Positions 16,748 to 27,120 are shown, numbered from the stretch's first letter. The stretch is DNA of 64,000 bases from Gemmatimonas groenlandica (GCF_013004105.1 NZ_CP053085.1:4092001-4156000), one strand, 5' to 3'. Notes: a model not told the origin generated them from the letters alone. Program-made: numbers and translations.

Positions 16748-17050
16748 CTATGGCTTCGCGTGCGTGTCTTTGTCGGAGATCGTGCCGACTTCATCTTCCG
16801 GGTGATGATGTCGCGCGACGTCCTTCTCCAGGCGATTGCGATCGCTGGCTTTGTCGGCGTCGTCGTGCTGAATGCGCCCCTCGAACAGCCGATCCTTTCC
16901 GACATCGTCGTGCTCCCGAATCTTCGCGGGGTCGTGCCCCGCATGCTTCTTCGAGTCCGCTGACGCACCGTCGGCTTTCGCCTCATCGGCGGCGTGGTCG
17001 AGCTTCTTGTCGCTCGCGTCGTGCGTGTACCCGCTGGGTTCGTTCGCCAT
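16748..17050 (-). CDS. Small highly charged hydrophilic protein
   Basis: This 100-residue product is almost entirely Asp, Lys, His, Ala, Glu and Gly ('ASDKKLDHAADEAKADG', 'SKKHAGHDPAKIREHDD', 'RNRLEKDVARHHHPEDEVG'). It has no hydrophobic core, so it is probably intrinsically disordered, like hydrophilin or stress-protective proteins. The frame is read as real because its composition is biased to acidic and basic residues rather than the Arg/Pro/Ser bias of shadow frames. Function unknown. It is convergent with the DUF4062 gene and divergent from the DUF3224 gene. Confidence 0.65.
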   Translation of the reverse strand: MANEPSGYTHDASDKKLDHAADEAKADGASADSKKHAGHDPAKIREHDDVGKDRLFEGRIQHDDADKASDRNRLEKDVARHHHPEDEVGTISDKDTHAKP

Positions 17051-17167
17051 GATCTGTGCTCGTTGGTGAGAGGGAATTGCGAGCAGTGAGACCCCACTCC
17101 CTTGAAACGTTCCGAGCAGGCAAGTTCTACCGTTCCCGTATCCGCTTTCAAACTCAGAGGCTCAGCA

Positions 17168-17569
17168 ATGGCGTTCGCCCGCGGCACGTTCGACATCACG
17201 AGAGCACCACACCCCATGGCGATCGCGGCGGAGGGATCACGCCTCGCCCGGTTCTCGCTCGACAAACAGTACCACGGAGACCTCGAGGCGACCGCGATCG
17301 GCGAAATGCTGGCCGCCGGAAGCAGCGAGCCGAACTCGGCGGCCTACGTCGCGGTCGAAGAAGTGAAAGGCACGCTGCACGGGCTGCAGGGCACGTTCAA
17401 TCTGCAGCACGCCGGGACGATGACGCGTGGTGTTGGCACGCTCTCGGTGACGGTCGTGCCCGACTCCGGCACCGAACAGCTGCGCGGTCTGACAGGAACG
17501 CTGGCGATCATCATGGATGGTAAGCAGCACGCGTATGAGTTCGAGTATTCGCTACCCGCTTCGCATTGA
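17168..17569 (+). CDS. DUF3224 family protein
   Basis: The 133-residue cytoplasmic protein shows the DUF3224 pattern: 'ARGTFDITRAPHP' at the start, 'ARFSLDKQYHGDLEATAIGE' and 'MLAAGS' in the middle, 'AAYVAVEEVKGTLHGLQGTF' and 'NLQHAGTM', and a final 'GTEQLRGLTGTLAIIMDGKQ' followed by 'HAYEFEYSL'. The family adopts an allene-oxide-cyclase-like beta-barrel and its function is unknown. The ATG at 17168 is chosen from the family's usual N-terminus. Confidence 0.88.
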   Translation: MAFARGTFDITRAPHPMAIAAEGSRLARFSLDKQYHGDLEATAIGEMLAAGSSEPNSAAYVAVEEVKGTLHGLQGTFNLQHAGTMTRGVGTLSVTVVPDSGTEQLRGLTGTLAIIMDGKQHAYEFEYSLPASH

Positions 17570-17588
17570 TGCGCCACGCCCTGAGGTC

Positions 17589-18869
17589 ATGCTGACATCG
17601 CGCGAAGCCGGCTCTTCCGGCATTCGGTGGCGTATCGTCGCCCTGCTCGTGCTCGCCAGCTTTGTCGCCTATCTGCTGCGCAGCAATCTGTCGGTTGCCG
17701 GCGAGCGCATGATCGTCGATCTCGGACTCTCGAAGGTGCAGCTGGGCGCCGTCCTCGCGGCGTTCGCGTGGGGATACGCGATTTTCCAGTTCCCCGGCGG
17801 CATCTGGGGCGATCGCGTCGGGAGCCGGAAGGCGATCGCGATCCTGGCGGTGGGCTGGGGTGTGGTGAACCTGGCGGTGGGCTTCACGCCGAGCACGTCG
17901 GTTGCGTCGCCGATGGTCGTCATCGCGTCGCTCATGACGCTGCGTTTCCTGATGGGTGTATTGCAGGCTCCGCTCGTCGTCTTCGGCGGCACGATCGCCA
18001 GTTGGTTTCCCGTGACCGGCTGGGCGGTCCCGAACGGATGGGTGAATGTCGGGCTGACGTTCGGCGCGGCCGCGACCGGACCCCTGATCACGTGGCTGGT
18101 TTCCACGGTGGGATGGCGCGGGTCGTTCATGGCGACCGCGCCGCTCGGCCTCATGCTCGCGGGGATATGGTGGTGGTATGTTCGCGACACACCGGCGGAG
18201 CATGCGGGCGTGCGTCAGGCCGAACTCGAACTCATCACCGGCGATCGACCAGCTGAGCGTCCGCGATCAGAGCCCGGCGCGTGGAAGCGGGTGCTGCGCA
18301 ACCGACAGGTCGTGTTGCTTTCCCTCGGCTACTTCTGCAGCAACTATCTCTTCTACTTCTTCTTCAACTGGCTGTACATCTACCTGATCGAGTCGCGCAA
18401 GTTCACGATGCTCGAGGGCGGATGGTACGCCTCGGCGCCGTGGATTACGGGCGCGATCGGCGCCGGTATCGGCGCGTATCTGTGCGATGGATTGTCGAAG
18501 CGCATTGGTAAACGACGCGGCATGCGGACCATCGGCGCGACCGGACTCACACTGGCCGCCGGCCTGATGCTACTGGCGGCGAACGCGCAGAGCGCGTACG
18601 TCTGCGTGCTCTTTCTTTCGCTCTGCCTCGCCTGCCAGCAGCTGACCGAAGGTGCCTACTGGGCGGCGACCATTTCTGTCGCGGAAGCGGACGCCGCCAC
18701 GGCGTGCGGCGTGCTCAATACCGGTGGCAACGTGGTCGGCGGCATCGGTGCGTTGATGGTCCCGCTCATGGTGGAGTCGCTTGGCTGGCCCGCAGCGCTC
18801 GCCGCCGCCTCGGTGTTTGCACTGCTCGGCGCAGGGCTCTGGTTCCTGATAGACGCCGACGCTCCCTAG
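17589..18869 (+). CDS. Major facilitator superfamily transporter
   Basis: The 426-residue inner-membrane protein has twelve predicted helices. The loop 2-3 motif 'GGIWGDRVGSRKAI' is the MFS motif A, and 'YLLRSNLSVAGERM' in helix 1 resembles the anion:cation symporter (ACS) family, where 'R.N.S.A' is conserved. Members carry organic acids such as hexuronates, phthalate or glucarate. The substrate is not inferable here. The ATG at 17589 avoids overlapping the DUF3224 stop and begins 20 bp after it. Confidence 0.88.
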   Translation: MLTSREAGSSGIRWRIVALLVLASFVAYLLRSNLSVAGERMIVDLGLSKVQLGAVLAAFAWGYAIFQFPGGIWGDRVGSRKAIAILAVGWGVVNLAVGFTPSTSVASPMVVIASLMTLRFLMGVLQAPLVVFGGTIASWFPVTGWAVPNGWVNVGLTFGAAATGPLITWLVSTVGWRGSFMATAPLGLMLAGIWWWYVRDTPAEHAGVRQAELELITGDRPAERPRSEPGAWKRVLRNRQVVLLSLGYFCSNYLFYFFFNWLYIYLIESRKFTMLEGGWYASAPWITGAIGAGIGAYLCDGLSKRIGKRRGMRTIGATGLTLAAGLMLLAANAQSAYVCVLFLSLCLACQQLTEGAYWAATISVAEADAATACGVLNTGGNVVGGIGALMVPLMVESLGWPAALAAASVFALLGAGLWFLIDADAP

Positions 18870-19003
18870 CGCAGGTTCGCAATCGTGCCTGAACCCGTGG
18901 TCGGGGATCGAGTAATCCCCCAACTTCGGCGTCGGATGTGCGCTCTCCTTATTTTTGGACGAGAAATTCGCATGTGCCATGCAACACTATCGTCATCGGA
19001 ATC

Positions 19004-21439
19004 ATGACGCTTCGCTCGGTGCTGTCGCTCATCCTCTCGCTCTGTCTGGCGCAGGCCACATTCACGCCGGCCGCGTTCGCGCAGTCGCCTGCCAACGGCG
19101 TCACGCTCTTCGGCAAAGTTCAGGACGCCCAGACCAAGGCGGCGTTGCCGTTTCTGACGCTCCAGATGCAAACGGAGAAGGACAGCGCATTCGTGAGCGG
19201 ACGGCTTACGAACGAGCAGGGCGCGTTCACGTTCACGGGGCTCAAGAAGGGCACCTACGTGCTGGTCGTTCGCTCGATTGGCTACCAGCCCATCCGTCAA
19301 CGGGTGCTGATCGGTGAACTGAGCGCGTTCCTCGACCTCGGGGCCATCCTGATGGTCAAAGAGGTCCGCGTGCTCGGCGATGTCAAAGTGACCGCGAATG
19401 CCGACGCGGTGGCCGGCACCATGGACAAGAAGACGTTCACGGTCTCCGACAACATCAGTCAGTCGGGTGGTTCGGTGTTGCAGGCGATGTCCACCTTGCC
19501 GGGTGTGACGGTGGCGCAGGACGGCAAGGTGCAGGTCCGCGGCAGTGACAAGGTGGTGGTGCTGATCGACGGCAAGCAGACCGCGCTCACCGGCTTCGGA
19601 TCACAGAACGGACTGGACAATCTCCCGGCGTCGGCCCTCGAGCGTATCGAGATCATCAACAACCCCTCGGCCAAGTTCGACGCGAATGCCAGCGCCGGTA
19701 TCATCAACCTGATTTTCAAGAAGCAGGAGCAGGAAGGATTCAACGGCAAGATCGGCGTGATGGGCGGCGCGGGTGCGTTGTGGGTAAAGAAGGAGAACCT
19801 GCCCACCATTCGGCCGCAGTATCAGGGCACCCCGAAGTTCAATCCGTCGGTTGCCGTGAACTATCGCAAGGGCGCCACCAACAGCTTTCTGCAGGCCGAT
19901 TGGCTGTACTCGCCCACGCTGAACAAGAACGAGTTCTCGACGCGCACGTACGACGACGGCACGGTGATCATTCAGCAGATCAAGCGTAACCGGCGCACCG
20001 ACTATGCGACGCTCAACGGCGGAGTCGACCACACGTTCGATGAGCGCAACACGTTCAGCGTGTCCGGGCTGTTCAACCGTGAGAAGATTCTCGACAACGG
20101 CGACAATCCGTACTTCAGCGGCACGCTGCAGAATCGGTACCGGCTGTGGCAGTTCCTTGAAGACGAAGTGAAGTACACGGCGTTCGGCTCGGCGGTGCTC
20201 ACGCACAAGTTTCAGGAGCCGGGACACTCACTCGTGTTCACCAGCAACTACTCGTTTCATCGGGAAGACGAGAAGTACTTCTTCACGAACACCGTACCGA
20301 GTTTCGTCGGCACGGATGCGTTCAAGTTGCTGTCGGACGAGCACGTGGTGGACTTCAACGCCGACTACACGAAGCCGCTGAAGCAGGGGCGCGTGGAGGC
20401 CGGCTTCAAGGGGCGGTACCGTTCGATCCCGGTGAACATGCAGTTCTTCGCCGGCCGGAACTCACCGCTCGACACCGGTGCCGGTGGGTGGGCCACCTAT
20501 CGCGAGACGATTCCCGCACTCTACGGCACCTATGTGTTCGAGAGTCAGCGCGTTGAGCTCGAGGGTGGAGTCCGGTTCGAGCAGGTGCAGGTGGACTACG
20601 ATGTGAACCCCGATCACAACACCTACAAGAGTGATGGATATCGGTACTTCCAGCCATTTCCGAATGTGCGCGCGGCCTACAAGTTCGACGACGCGAACAA
20701 GCTGTCGCTGTTCTTCAACCGGCGCGTCGATCGCCCCAACGAAGTCGACATCCGCATCTTCCCCAAGTACGACGAGCCGGAGCTGATCAAGGTCGGCAAC
20801 CCCGCGTTGCAGCCGCAGTACTCCACGTCGTCCGAGCTGGGCTACAAAACCAGCTGGTCGAAGGGCAGCGTGTACGCCTCGGCGTATCATCGTATCGTTG
20901 ACGGCACCATCACCCGCATCGCCACGCAGGCGCCCGGCAGCGTGCTGCTGTACAACGTCTTCCAGAATGGTGGACGCAGCCGGAGCACGGGTACGGAGGT
21001 GGTGTGGCAGCAGACGATCTCGCGGCGTCTGTCACTGAGCGCCAATGCCAACGCGTTTCGCCGAAACATCGACGCCTTCGCGGTTGTCAATCAGTATCCG
21101 GTCCCGGTATTGTATGCGGCGGAACGTCAAACGCTCACGTCGGGAAACGGCAAGCTGAACGCGACGATCAAGCTGCCGCATGATTGGCAGACGCAGATCT
21201 CCCAAGTCTATCTCGCTCCCGATCTCTTGCCGCAGGGACGCATCGGGAGCCGCTATTCGCTCGATCTCGGCATGAAGAAGAGCGTCCAGCAGGGCCGCGG
21301 CGAGATCGTGGTGAATGCGACCGACCTGTTGAACACCATGCAGGCCGAGCGCACTATCCGCGGGACGAACTTTCGCCTGGTGAGCACGGACTACCTGGAG
21401 ACGCAGGTGGTCCGGGTGGGCTACAGCTGGAAGTTCTAG
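19004..21439 (+). CDS. TonB-dependent outer-membrane receptor
   Basis: The 811-residue protein has a signal peptide ending in 'TPAAFAQ'. An N-terminal carboxypeptidase-regulatory-like (CarboxypepD_reg) Ig domain follows ('GVTLFGKVQDAQTKAALPFL', 'GAFTFTGLKKGTYVLVVRSI'), then a plug domain ('SVLQAMSTLPGVTVAQDGKV', then 'SALERIEIINNPSAKFDANA'). The C-terminal half is a 22-strand type barrel of the OMP_b-brl_3 class ending in 'VRVGYSWKF', with the terminal aromatic needed for barrel insertion. This class, typical of Bacteroidota and Gemmatimonadota, takes up peptides, glycans or siderophores. The substrate is unknown. It is convergent with a LytTR response-regulator gene. Confidence 0.92.
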   Translation: MTLRSVLSLILSLCLAQATFTPAAFAQSPANGVTLFGKVQDAQTKAALPFLTLQMQTEKDSAFVSGRLTNEQGAFTFTGLKKGTYVLVVRSIGYQPIRQRVLIGELSAFLDLGAILMVKEVRVLGDVKVTANADAVAGTMDKKTFTVSDNISQSGGSVLQAMSTLPGVTVAQDGKVQVRGSDKVVVLIDGKQTALTGFGSQNGLDNLPASALERIEIINNPSAKFDANASAGIINLIFKKQEQEGFNGKIGVMGGAGALWVKKENLPTIRPQYQGTPKFNPSVAVNYRKGATNSFLQADWLYSPTLNKNEFSTRTYDDGTVIIQQIKRNRRTDYATLNGGVDHTFDERNTFSVSGLFNREKILDNGDNPYFSGTLQNRYRLWQFLEDEVKYTAFGSAVLTHKFQEPGHSLVFTSNYSFHREDEKYFFTNTVPSFVGTDAFKLLSDEHVVDFNADYTKPLKQGRVEAGFKGRYRSIPVNMQFFAGRNSPLDTGAGGWATYRETIPALYGTYVFESQRVELEGGVRFEQVQVDYDVNPDHNTYKSDGYRYFQPFPNVRAAYKFDDANKLSLFFNRRVDRPNEVDIRIFPKYDEPELIKVGNPALQPQYSTSSELGYKTSWSKGSVYASAYHRIVDGTITRIATQAPGSVLLYNVFQNGGRSRSTGTEVVWQQTISRRLSLSANANAFRRNIDAFAVVNQYPVPVLYAAERQTLTSGNGKLNATIKLPHDWQTQISQVYLAPDLLPQGRIGSRYSLDLGMKKSVQQGRGEIVVNATDLLNTMQAERTIRGTNFRLVSTDYLETQVVRVGYSWKF

Positions 21440-21452
21440 TAGCCTCGAGACA

Positions 21453-22202
21453 CTACACACCCAGTCGCCGCAGTTCCTGCGCCCGCACGCGGCTGACCGC
21501 GAGTAGCTCGCCGCCGCGCAATTCGGCGACCATGCCGCCCTTGCCATGGCTGCGAAAGGCGAGCACGTGGTCGAGATTCACGAGATGGGCGCGATGAATG
21601 CGCACGAAGCGCTTGGGGTCGAGTTGCGCTTCGAGCCGTGCGAGCGAGAGTGACAGCACGTGGCGACCACGCTCGACGTGCGCGATCACGTAATCTCCAT
21701 CGGCCTCGAACCAGCGCACATCCGACACCGGCAGCGGTACGATGGCGCTTCCAGTGCGGATGAAGAGCCGCCGAAGCGGCCCCTTGCCGAGGATTTCGCC
21801 AAGCCGATCTCCGGGGCTATCGGCCGAGGGTTCGCCCAACGCGACACGAACTCGATCGAGCGTCGCGGTGAGTCGCGCGGCGCCGAATGGCTTCAGCAGG
21901 TAGTCTACCGCGCCAAGTTCGAACGCCGTGACGGCGTGCTCCGCATACGCCGTCGTGAAGACGGCGAAGGGATTCTTGGTGAGGCGCCCGAGCACCTCGG
22001 TCCCGAGCAGTCCAGGCATCTGGATATCGAGGAAGACGAGCTCGGGTTGCAGCCGTTCGATCGTCTCGATCGCCGCGAGTCCGTGCGCCGCCTCACCGAC
22101 TACGTCGATCCAGTCGAAGGCGCCGAGCATGCGTCGGAGTCCAGCGCGGGCGATGGCCTCGTCGTCGGCGATCACTACCCGGATGCGACGGTCGATGCTC
22201 AT
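21453..22202 (-). CDS. LytTR-family response regulator
   Basis: The 249-residue protein has an N-terminal receiver domain (residues ~7-125). The acidic pocket is Asp13/Asp14 ('IADDEAIAR'), the phosphoacceptor is Asp59 ('LVFLDIQMPG'), and the Lys is in 'YLLKPFGAARL'. The C-terminal LytTR DNA-binding domain (about 150-247) has 'VRWFEADGDYVIAHVERGRH' and the closing 'RIHRAHLVNLDHVLAF'. It works with the histidine kinase encoded immediately upstream, whose stop overlaps this ATG by 4 nt. Targets are unknown; the convergent TonB receptor is not obviously controlled by it. Confidence 0.93.
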   Translation of the reverse strand: MSIDRRIRVVIADDEAIARAGLRRMLGAFDWIDVVGEAAHGLAAIETIERLQPELVFLDIQMPGLLGTEVLGRLTKNPFAVFTTAYAEHAVTAFELGAVDYLLKPFGAARLTATLDRVRVALGEPSADSPGDRLGEILGKGPLRRLFIRTGSAIVPLPVSDVRWFEADGDYVIAHVERGRHVLSLSLARLEAQLDPKRFVRIHRAHLVNLDHVLAFRSHGKGGMVAELRGGELLAVSRVRAQELRRLGV

Positions 22203-23263
22203 GCGACATCGTCCGCATCGTCAGCAGGCAAGGACACGCGCGCGGTGAAGCCTGCTCCAGGACGACTCTCACACGTCAGTGCGGCGCGTGAGCCGTACAG
22301 CGCATCGAGCCGTTCGCGCAGCCTGCGCAGTCCGGTGCGGCCGCTGTCCGGGGGTGCCGACAAATCTGCGCCGGCACCATCGTCTGCCACGGTCAGCGTA
22401 AGCGTCGTGCCGTTCCGCTGCGCTGACACCGTGATCTTCGTGGGGTCCACGCGCGACGCGGCTCCGTGCCGGACGGCGTTCTCGACCAGCGTTTGCAGTG
22501 CGAACGCCGGTACGAACAGCGCAGACGCCTCCTGCGGTACGTCCCACTGCACCACGAGTCGCTCGCCAAATCGTACCTGTTCGAGTTCCACGTACCGCGA
22601 TACGAACGCGCGCTCTTCCTGGAGTGTGACGCGATCACGGTTCTCCTCGAGCACGGTGCGCAGCAGCGCAGCTAACCGCTCGGCACTGTCAGCCGCAAGA
22701 TCGGGCGCCACCGGGATCAGGTGAACGACACTGTGCAGCGCGTTGAAGAGGAAATGCGGATTGAGTTGGCCGCGCAGCGCCGCGAGTTGCGCGCGCACGG
22801 CAGCCGCCTCGGCGTGCGCCGCGCGGTCCGTCGCCTGCACGGCGTACGACACGCCGGCCACCGCCACATACAGCCAGACACCGAGCAGGAGAAACGGGGC
22901 CACCAAGGGCGGTGCGGTCAGCACGATGGCGCCGCGCGCGATGCTCTCCACAATGTTCGAAAGCACCACCCAGGCGACGGAGAACCCGATGGCCGCGCAC
23001 ACCTGCAACAGGATGAATCCGGGTCGGACCGGTCGAGGCCACGGCGTGCGCCCCACGAAGCGCAGTACGACCACACCAAGCAGCGCCGCGCCAACGATGG
23101 CCCTGGTCGAGACGACGAGCGCGCGCGCCAGCGGGACACCGTGCACCACGGACATCGTAGCCGCATAGAGCGCGAGCACGGGCAGCCAGCCGATCGCCAG
23201 CTGGAGCGAGAACCAGCCGCGCGCGCGGTAGGTGTCGGCGCGCGCGGGCGCAGCGGCCGTCAT
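22199..23263 (-). CDS. LytS/YehU-type sensor histidine kinase
   Basis: The 354-residue protein has four predicted membrane helices in its first ~145 residues with no large periplasmic loop. The His_kinase domain follows, with phosphoacceptor His170 in 'LRGQLNPHFLFNALHSVVHL', the N-box 'LQTLVENAVRHG' and a G-box 'GRTGLRRLRERLDAL'. This is the HPK7-like family that pairs with LytTR regulators. The ATG at 23263 overlaps the stop of the upstream gene by 4 nt, giving a three-gene coupled operon. The ligand or stimulus is unknown. Confidence 0.92.
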   Translation of the reverse strand: MTAAAPARADTYRARGWFSLQLAIGWLPVLALYAATMSVVHGVPLARALVVSTRAIVGAALLGVVVLRFVGRTPWPRPVRPGFILLQVCAAIGFSVAWVVLSNIVESIARGAIVLTAPPLVAPFLLLGVWLYVAVAGVSYAVQATDRAAHAEAAAVRAQLAALRGQLNPHFLFNALHSVVHLIPVAPDLAADSAERLAALLRTVLEENRDRVTLQEERAFVSRYVELEQVRFGERLVVQWDVPQEASALFVPAFALQTLVENAVRHGAASRVDPTKITVSAQRNGTTLTLTVADDGAGADLSAPPDSGRTGLRRLRERLDALYGSRAALTCESRPGAGFTARVSLPADDADDVA

Positions 23264-23871
23264 CGCGGCGCGGTCGCCGCGACGCGACGGGCGGTCATCC
23301 GGAGAACGGCCGTCTCCCACGACTTCTCCCCGTTCGTGGAGCGGTCGGCCTGATACTTGAAGCTCGTGGGTGTGATGTCGTAGAAGCGCACCCGCTGAAC
23401 ATACGCAGAACCATCGGCGTCGCGACCCGCGCTGCGGATCTGCATCTCGCCGTTCGCCCACGTGGCGGTCGCGGGAGTGAAGCGCGCCCGATACACATCG
23501 AGCGACATCTGCGACCACACGCGTTGCGCGGCATCGAAGAGGCGCGTGGTGCGCAGGAAGGCATTGGGATTGCCGGAGCCGTCCACAATGCGGAGTTCGT
23601 CCTCGATGCCGAAGCCATCCATCGCACGCCACGCCTTCCAGACGGCGCTCAACTTGGGCACCCCATGGATGCGGGTGGCGAGGGTGGTGGCCTTGGGCGT
23701 CACCGTGACCTCCCACTGTCCGATCAGAAAGTCAAACTGGGTCGCCTCGCGTGGTGCCGCCGAGAGCGTGCGGGGTGCGGCTCCGCCTGGGGCTCCGCCA
23801 CCGTGTTGTGCGAACGACGGCGAGGCGAGCACGACGAGCGAAACGAGGGCGGCGGCGAAAGGGCGCATCAT
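23260..23871 (-). CDS. Exported DUF1579-like protein
   Basis: The 203-residue product starts 'MMRPFAAALVSLVVLASPSF' with cleavage before 'AQHGGG'. The mature domain has 'FDFLIGQWEVTVTP', then 'FGIEDELRIVDGSGNPNAFL' with 'RTTRLFDAAQRVW', which resembles DUF1579 proteins ('FxxLxGxWxgxg...RxYDxxxxxW'). Such proteins adopt lipocalin-like barrels and no activity is established. It is the first gene of the coupled kinase/regulator operon and could be an accessory periplasmic sensor, which is inference. Confidence 0.75.
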   Translation of the reverse strand: MMRPFAAALVSLVVLASPSFAQHGGGAPGGAAPRTLSAAPREATQFDFLIGQWEVTVTPKATTLATRIHGVPKLSAVWKAWRAMDGFGIEDELRIVDGSGNPNAFLRTTRLFDAAQRVWSQMSLDVYRARFTPATATWANGEMQIRSAGRDADGSAYVQRVRFYDITPTSFKYQADRSTNGEKSWETAVLRMTARRVAATAPR

Positions 23872-24017
23872 ACATGGCTCCGGGCGAATGGACGGCATAT
23901 GGGTCACGAACGGAGAGTACTGTCGCGCGGTCGGTGGAAGGTCATGGCATCGCCGAGTGGTCGAACGGGCCCGACGAACGGCGCCCCGACGGGTCGGGGT
24001 GAACGCATTGTTCCGTC

Positions 24018-24746
24018 ATGCCACAGCCTCCCAACACTTCCGTTGCCGAATCCCCGCTCATCGCGCTACGCGGTGTGAGCAAGCAGTACCCCAGCGCGGC
24101 GGGCGCCTTCACGGCGCTGGTCGACGTCGACCTCGAGATCGGCCGCGGCGAGTTCGTCGCCGTCGTTGGCGACTCAGGGAGCGGCAAGTCCACACTGCTC
24201 TCGCTGGTCGCGGGCATCGACCGCCCGAGTTCCGGCGACGTCGTGGTAGACGGCACGCCGGTGCACGCGTTGAGCGAGTCGGCCATGTCGGCGTGGCGCG
24301 GGGGCGCAGTGGGCATCGTGTTTCAGTTCTTTCAACTGTTGCCCAGTCTCTCGGTGGCTGAGAACGTCATGCTCCCGATGGATTTCTGTGATCGATGGCC
24401 CGTTCGGGAACGACGCGCCCGCGCCTTGGCGCTGCTCGATTCGGTGGGCGTGGCCGATCAGGCCGACAAGTTGCCCTCGCGTCTCTCGGGTGGACAGCAG
24501 CAGCGCGTGGCCATCGCGCGAGCCCTGGCCAACGACCCGCCACTGTTGTTAGCCGACGAGCCGACCGGCAATCTCGACTCGCGCACGTCGGACGCGGTGC
24601 TCGCGCTGTTCGGCCGCATCGTCGCCGATGGCCGTACGTTGGTGTTGGTGACGCACGCGCAGACTGCGATGGCGCATGCGCATCGTGCGATCACAATCGC
24701 TGACGGCCGTGTGGTGCACGACACCGCAGGCGCGCCCCGTGCTTAG
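24018..24746 (+). CDS. ABC transporter ATP-binding protein, MacB/LolD type
   Basis: The 242-residue cytoplasmic ATPase has Walker A 'GDSGSGKST' (residues 51-59), Q-loop '[19 protein letters not shown]', signature '[19 protein letters not shown]', Walker B '[13 protein letters not shown]', and the H-loop His in '[11 protein letters not shown]'. The 'DEPTGNLDS' form is characteristic of the MacB/LolD/FtsE group, which power extrusion of lipoproteins, peptides or macrolides. It forms a transporter with the permease that follows; the permease start codon lies inside this gene's last codons. Confidence 0.95.
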   Translation: MPQPPNTSVAESPLIALRGVSKQYPSAAGAFTALVDVDLEIGRGEFVAVVGDSGSGKSTLLSLVAGIDRPSSGDVVVDGTPVHALSESAMSAWRGGAVGIVFQFFQLLPSLSVAENVMLPMDFCDRWPVRERRARALALLDSVGVADQADKLPSRLSGGQQQRVAIARALANDPPLLLADEPTGNLDSRTSDAVLALFGRIVADGRTLVLVTHAQTAMAHAHRAITIADGRVVHDTAGAPRA

Positions 24747-27117
24747 TCCACGTTGGCGCAAAGCGCTGGGCGATCTTCGGCAACATGGCGGACGCACCGC
24801 GCTGGTGGTCGTCGCGATCGCCACCGGTCTTGCCGCCGCCGGAACGATCCTGAACGCGTGGGCGCTCGTGCAAGTGGCGACCAAAGAAGGATATCTGGCC
24901 AGCGACCCTGCGGCGGCGACGATCCGTGTCGACGCGGTAGACGACTCCATGCTGTCGCTCGCGCGCGCCTTCCCGGGTGTTCGCGACGTGCAGGCCCGAC
25001 GCACGACCATGGCCCGCGCGCAGGTAGGTGGTGCGACGGTGACAGCGATGCTGTTCACCGTGGACCCACGCGAGGCCGTACGCATTGGCGCGGTGACATG
25101 GGAGAATGGTGCGCCCCCAGCGGATAGCACGCTGACGGTCGAGCGTTCTTCGCTCGACTTCTCCGGCGCCGTCGTTGGCGAGGAGGTGATGCTGAGCGTC
25201 GGCGATGCGCCGCCGGCCGCCGTTGCCGTGCGCGCGGTGGCGCGCGACGTTGGCCTCGCGCCCGGCTGGATGGAGCACGTGCTGTATGGGTTCGTCTCAC
25301 CCGCAACACTCGCGCAGCTCGGTGTGCCCAATACGATGAATGAGCTGCGCGTGGTTCTTGTCGATGGGTCGCTCGACCAGGCGGCCGTTCGTGCGCTCGC
25401 GTTCAAATTGCGCGCGGCGATCGAAGCCGCGGGACACACGGTGCGCGATGTCGATGTCCCGGTGCCAGGGGAGCATATGCATGCGGCGCAGATGGACTCG
25501 TTGCTCTACACGCAGTTTGCGTTCGCGGTGCTCGCGATGGTGTTGAGTGCGTTCCTGGTCGTCAATCTTGTGACCGCCATGCTGGTCGGGCAGACGCGCG
25601 AGATCGGCGTGATGAAGGCGCTCGGCGCGCGTCCGCATCAGCTGGCCCTGATGTACCTCGCGGTGGCCGCCGCCCTTGGCATCGCGGCGGCCGCTCTTGC
25701 GGTGCCCATCGCGTTGATCGCCGGACGAGAGTACGCGGCGCTCAAGGCCGAGATGCTCAACTTCGATCTCAGCGGCTACGCGGTGCCGTGGTGGGTGATC
25801 ACGCTCGAAGTCGGTGTCGCGGTGCTGCTGCCGGTGATCGCTGCGGCATTTCCAGTGTGGCGCGGCTGTCGTGTGCCCGTGAACGACGCCCTGCGTGACG
25901 TCGGTATCGTGGGTGCTGGCCTCGGTGAGCGCGCACTGCGCGTGCGTGGACTGCCACGTCCCCTCCTGCTCGCGCTGCGCAATACCTTCCGCCGCACGCA
26001 GCGCACGCTGCTGACGCTCGGCACCCTCTCGCTTGGTGGCGCCGTCTACCTCGGTGCCAACAATTTGCGAGCGGCGGTGCTCGGTGTCACCGACACAATC
26101 TTTGCCGCGAACCACTACGACTTCACGCTGCGCCTGGCGGTCGCGGGAAATGCCGATTCACTCGAAGCGATCGCGCGCGCGGTGGACGGTGTGGCGGGTG
26201 TGGAAGCGTGGACCGCGGTGCGTGCGTCGCTCGATCACGGCGACGGTACCGTTGGCAACACGTTCGTGATCACCGCGCCACCGGCCGCGACGCGCTTGTT
26301 GCAACCCGAGATGGAGGAGGGGCGCTGGCTTCGTGCGGACGACGAGCGTGCTCTCGTCATCGGGCTCGCATTGCAACGTGCCGAACCGCAGCTGCGCGTG
26401 GGAATGCAGGTGCCGTTAATGGTCAACGGCACGGTCGCACCCTGGACGATCGTCGGCGTCGCGAGTGGCGGGCCCAGCGTGTCGGCGTACGCGTCGCGCG
26501 AAGCGGTGAGCGAGATACTGGGTGTCCGCGGAGCAGCCAGCGGAGCAGCCAGCGGAGCGTCGCTCGTGGTGAAGAGTGCGTACGAGGGCGAGGCATCGCG
26601 GCTCGATTTGATTGCCCGCTTGCGGACGGCGCTGGCGGAGCATGGACAGGTGGTGAGCGCGAGTACGATGCTGTCGGAGGCGAAGCGAGGCGTCGACGAC
26701 CATCTGCTCATGGTCGTGTCGTTTCTCGGCGTGATGGGGTGGGTGATGATACTCGTGGGCGGACTCGCGCTCGCCTCGACGATGGGACTCGCCGTGCTGG
26801 AGCGGACGCGTGAGATCGGTGTGCTCCGCGCGATCGGCGCGCGGCACGGGTCAATCTTCGCGCTGGTGCAAGTTGAAGGACTGACGATCGGGCTGCTGAG
26901 TTGGCTGGTCGCGATCCCCCTCTCGGTGCCCATGAGCCTCGCGCTCGGGGAAGCGTTCACTCGGATCATGCTGCCGGTTCCCGCCCGCTATGCGCCCGAC
27001 GCGATCGGCGTGGTCATTTGGCTGGGTCTGGTGACGGTCGTGTCGGTGGCGGCGTGCGCCTGGCCGGCGATGCGGGCGATGCGTGTACCAACTGCGGCGG
27101 CGCTGGCGTACGAGTAG
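24739..27117 (+). CDS. ABC transporter permease, FtsX/MacB family with two FtsX domains
   Basis: The GTG at 24739 overlaps the ATPase gene by 8 nt and gives a 792-residue protein ('[20 protein letters not shown]'). A first helix is followed by a periplasmic MacB-like domain and an FtsX domain around residues 260-380 ('[20 protein letters not shown]' followed by '[14 protein letters not shown]'). A second periplasmic domain and second FtsX domain follow near the C-terminus ('[20 protein letters not shown]' followed by 'AIGAR'). This fused arrangement supplies both halves of the exporter in one chain. The substrate is unknown. A 12-bp direct repeat near 26539 encodes '[11 protein letters not shown]' in the second periplasmic part. 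Confidence 0.92.
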   Translation: MLSPRWRKALGDLRQHGGRTALVVVAIATGLAAAGTILNAWALVQVATKEGYLASDPAAATIRVDAVDDSMLSLARAFPGVRDVQARRTTMARAQVGGATVTAMLFTVDPREAVRIGAVTWENGAPPADSTLTVERSSLDFSGAVVGEEVMLSVGDAPPAAVAVRAVARDVGLAPGWMEHVLYGFVSPATLAQLGVPNTMNELRVVLVDGSLDQAAVRALAFKLRAAIEAAGHTVRDVDVPVPGEHMHAAQMDSLLYTQFAFAVLAMVLSAFLVVNLVTAMLVGQTREIGVMKALGARPHQLALMYLAVAAALGIAAAALAVPIALIAGREYAALKAEMLNFDLSGYAVPWWVITLEVGVAVLLPVIAAAFPVWRGCRVPVNDALRDVGIVGAGLGERALRVRGLPRPLLLALRNTFRRTQRTLLTLGTLSLGGAVYLGANNLRAAVLGVTDTIFAANHYDFTLRLAVAGNADSLEAIARAVDGVAGVEAWTAVRASLDHGDGTVGNTFVITAPPAATRLLQPEMEEGRWLRADDERALVIGLALQRAEPQLRVGMQVPLMVNGTVAPWTIVGVASGGPSVSAYASREAVSEILGVRGAASGAASGASLVVKSAYEGEASRLDLIARLRTALAEHGQVVSASTMLSEAKRGVDDHLLMVVSFLGVMGWVMILVGGLALASTMGLAVLERTREIGVLRAIGARHGSIFALVQVEGLTIGLLSWLVAIPLSVPMSLALGEAFTRIMLPVPARYAPDAIGVVIWLGLVTVVSVAACAWPAMRAMRVPTAAALAYE

Positions 27118-27120
27118 GCG

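Noticed and set aside
26539-26570. Minisatellite in the ABC permease
   Set aside because: Only two 12-bp copies encoding a Gly-Ala-Ser linker; not a separate element.
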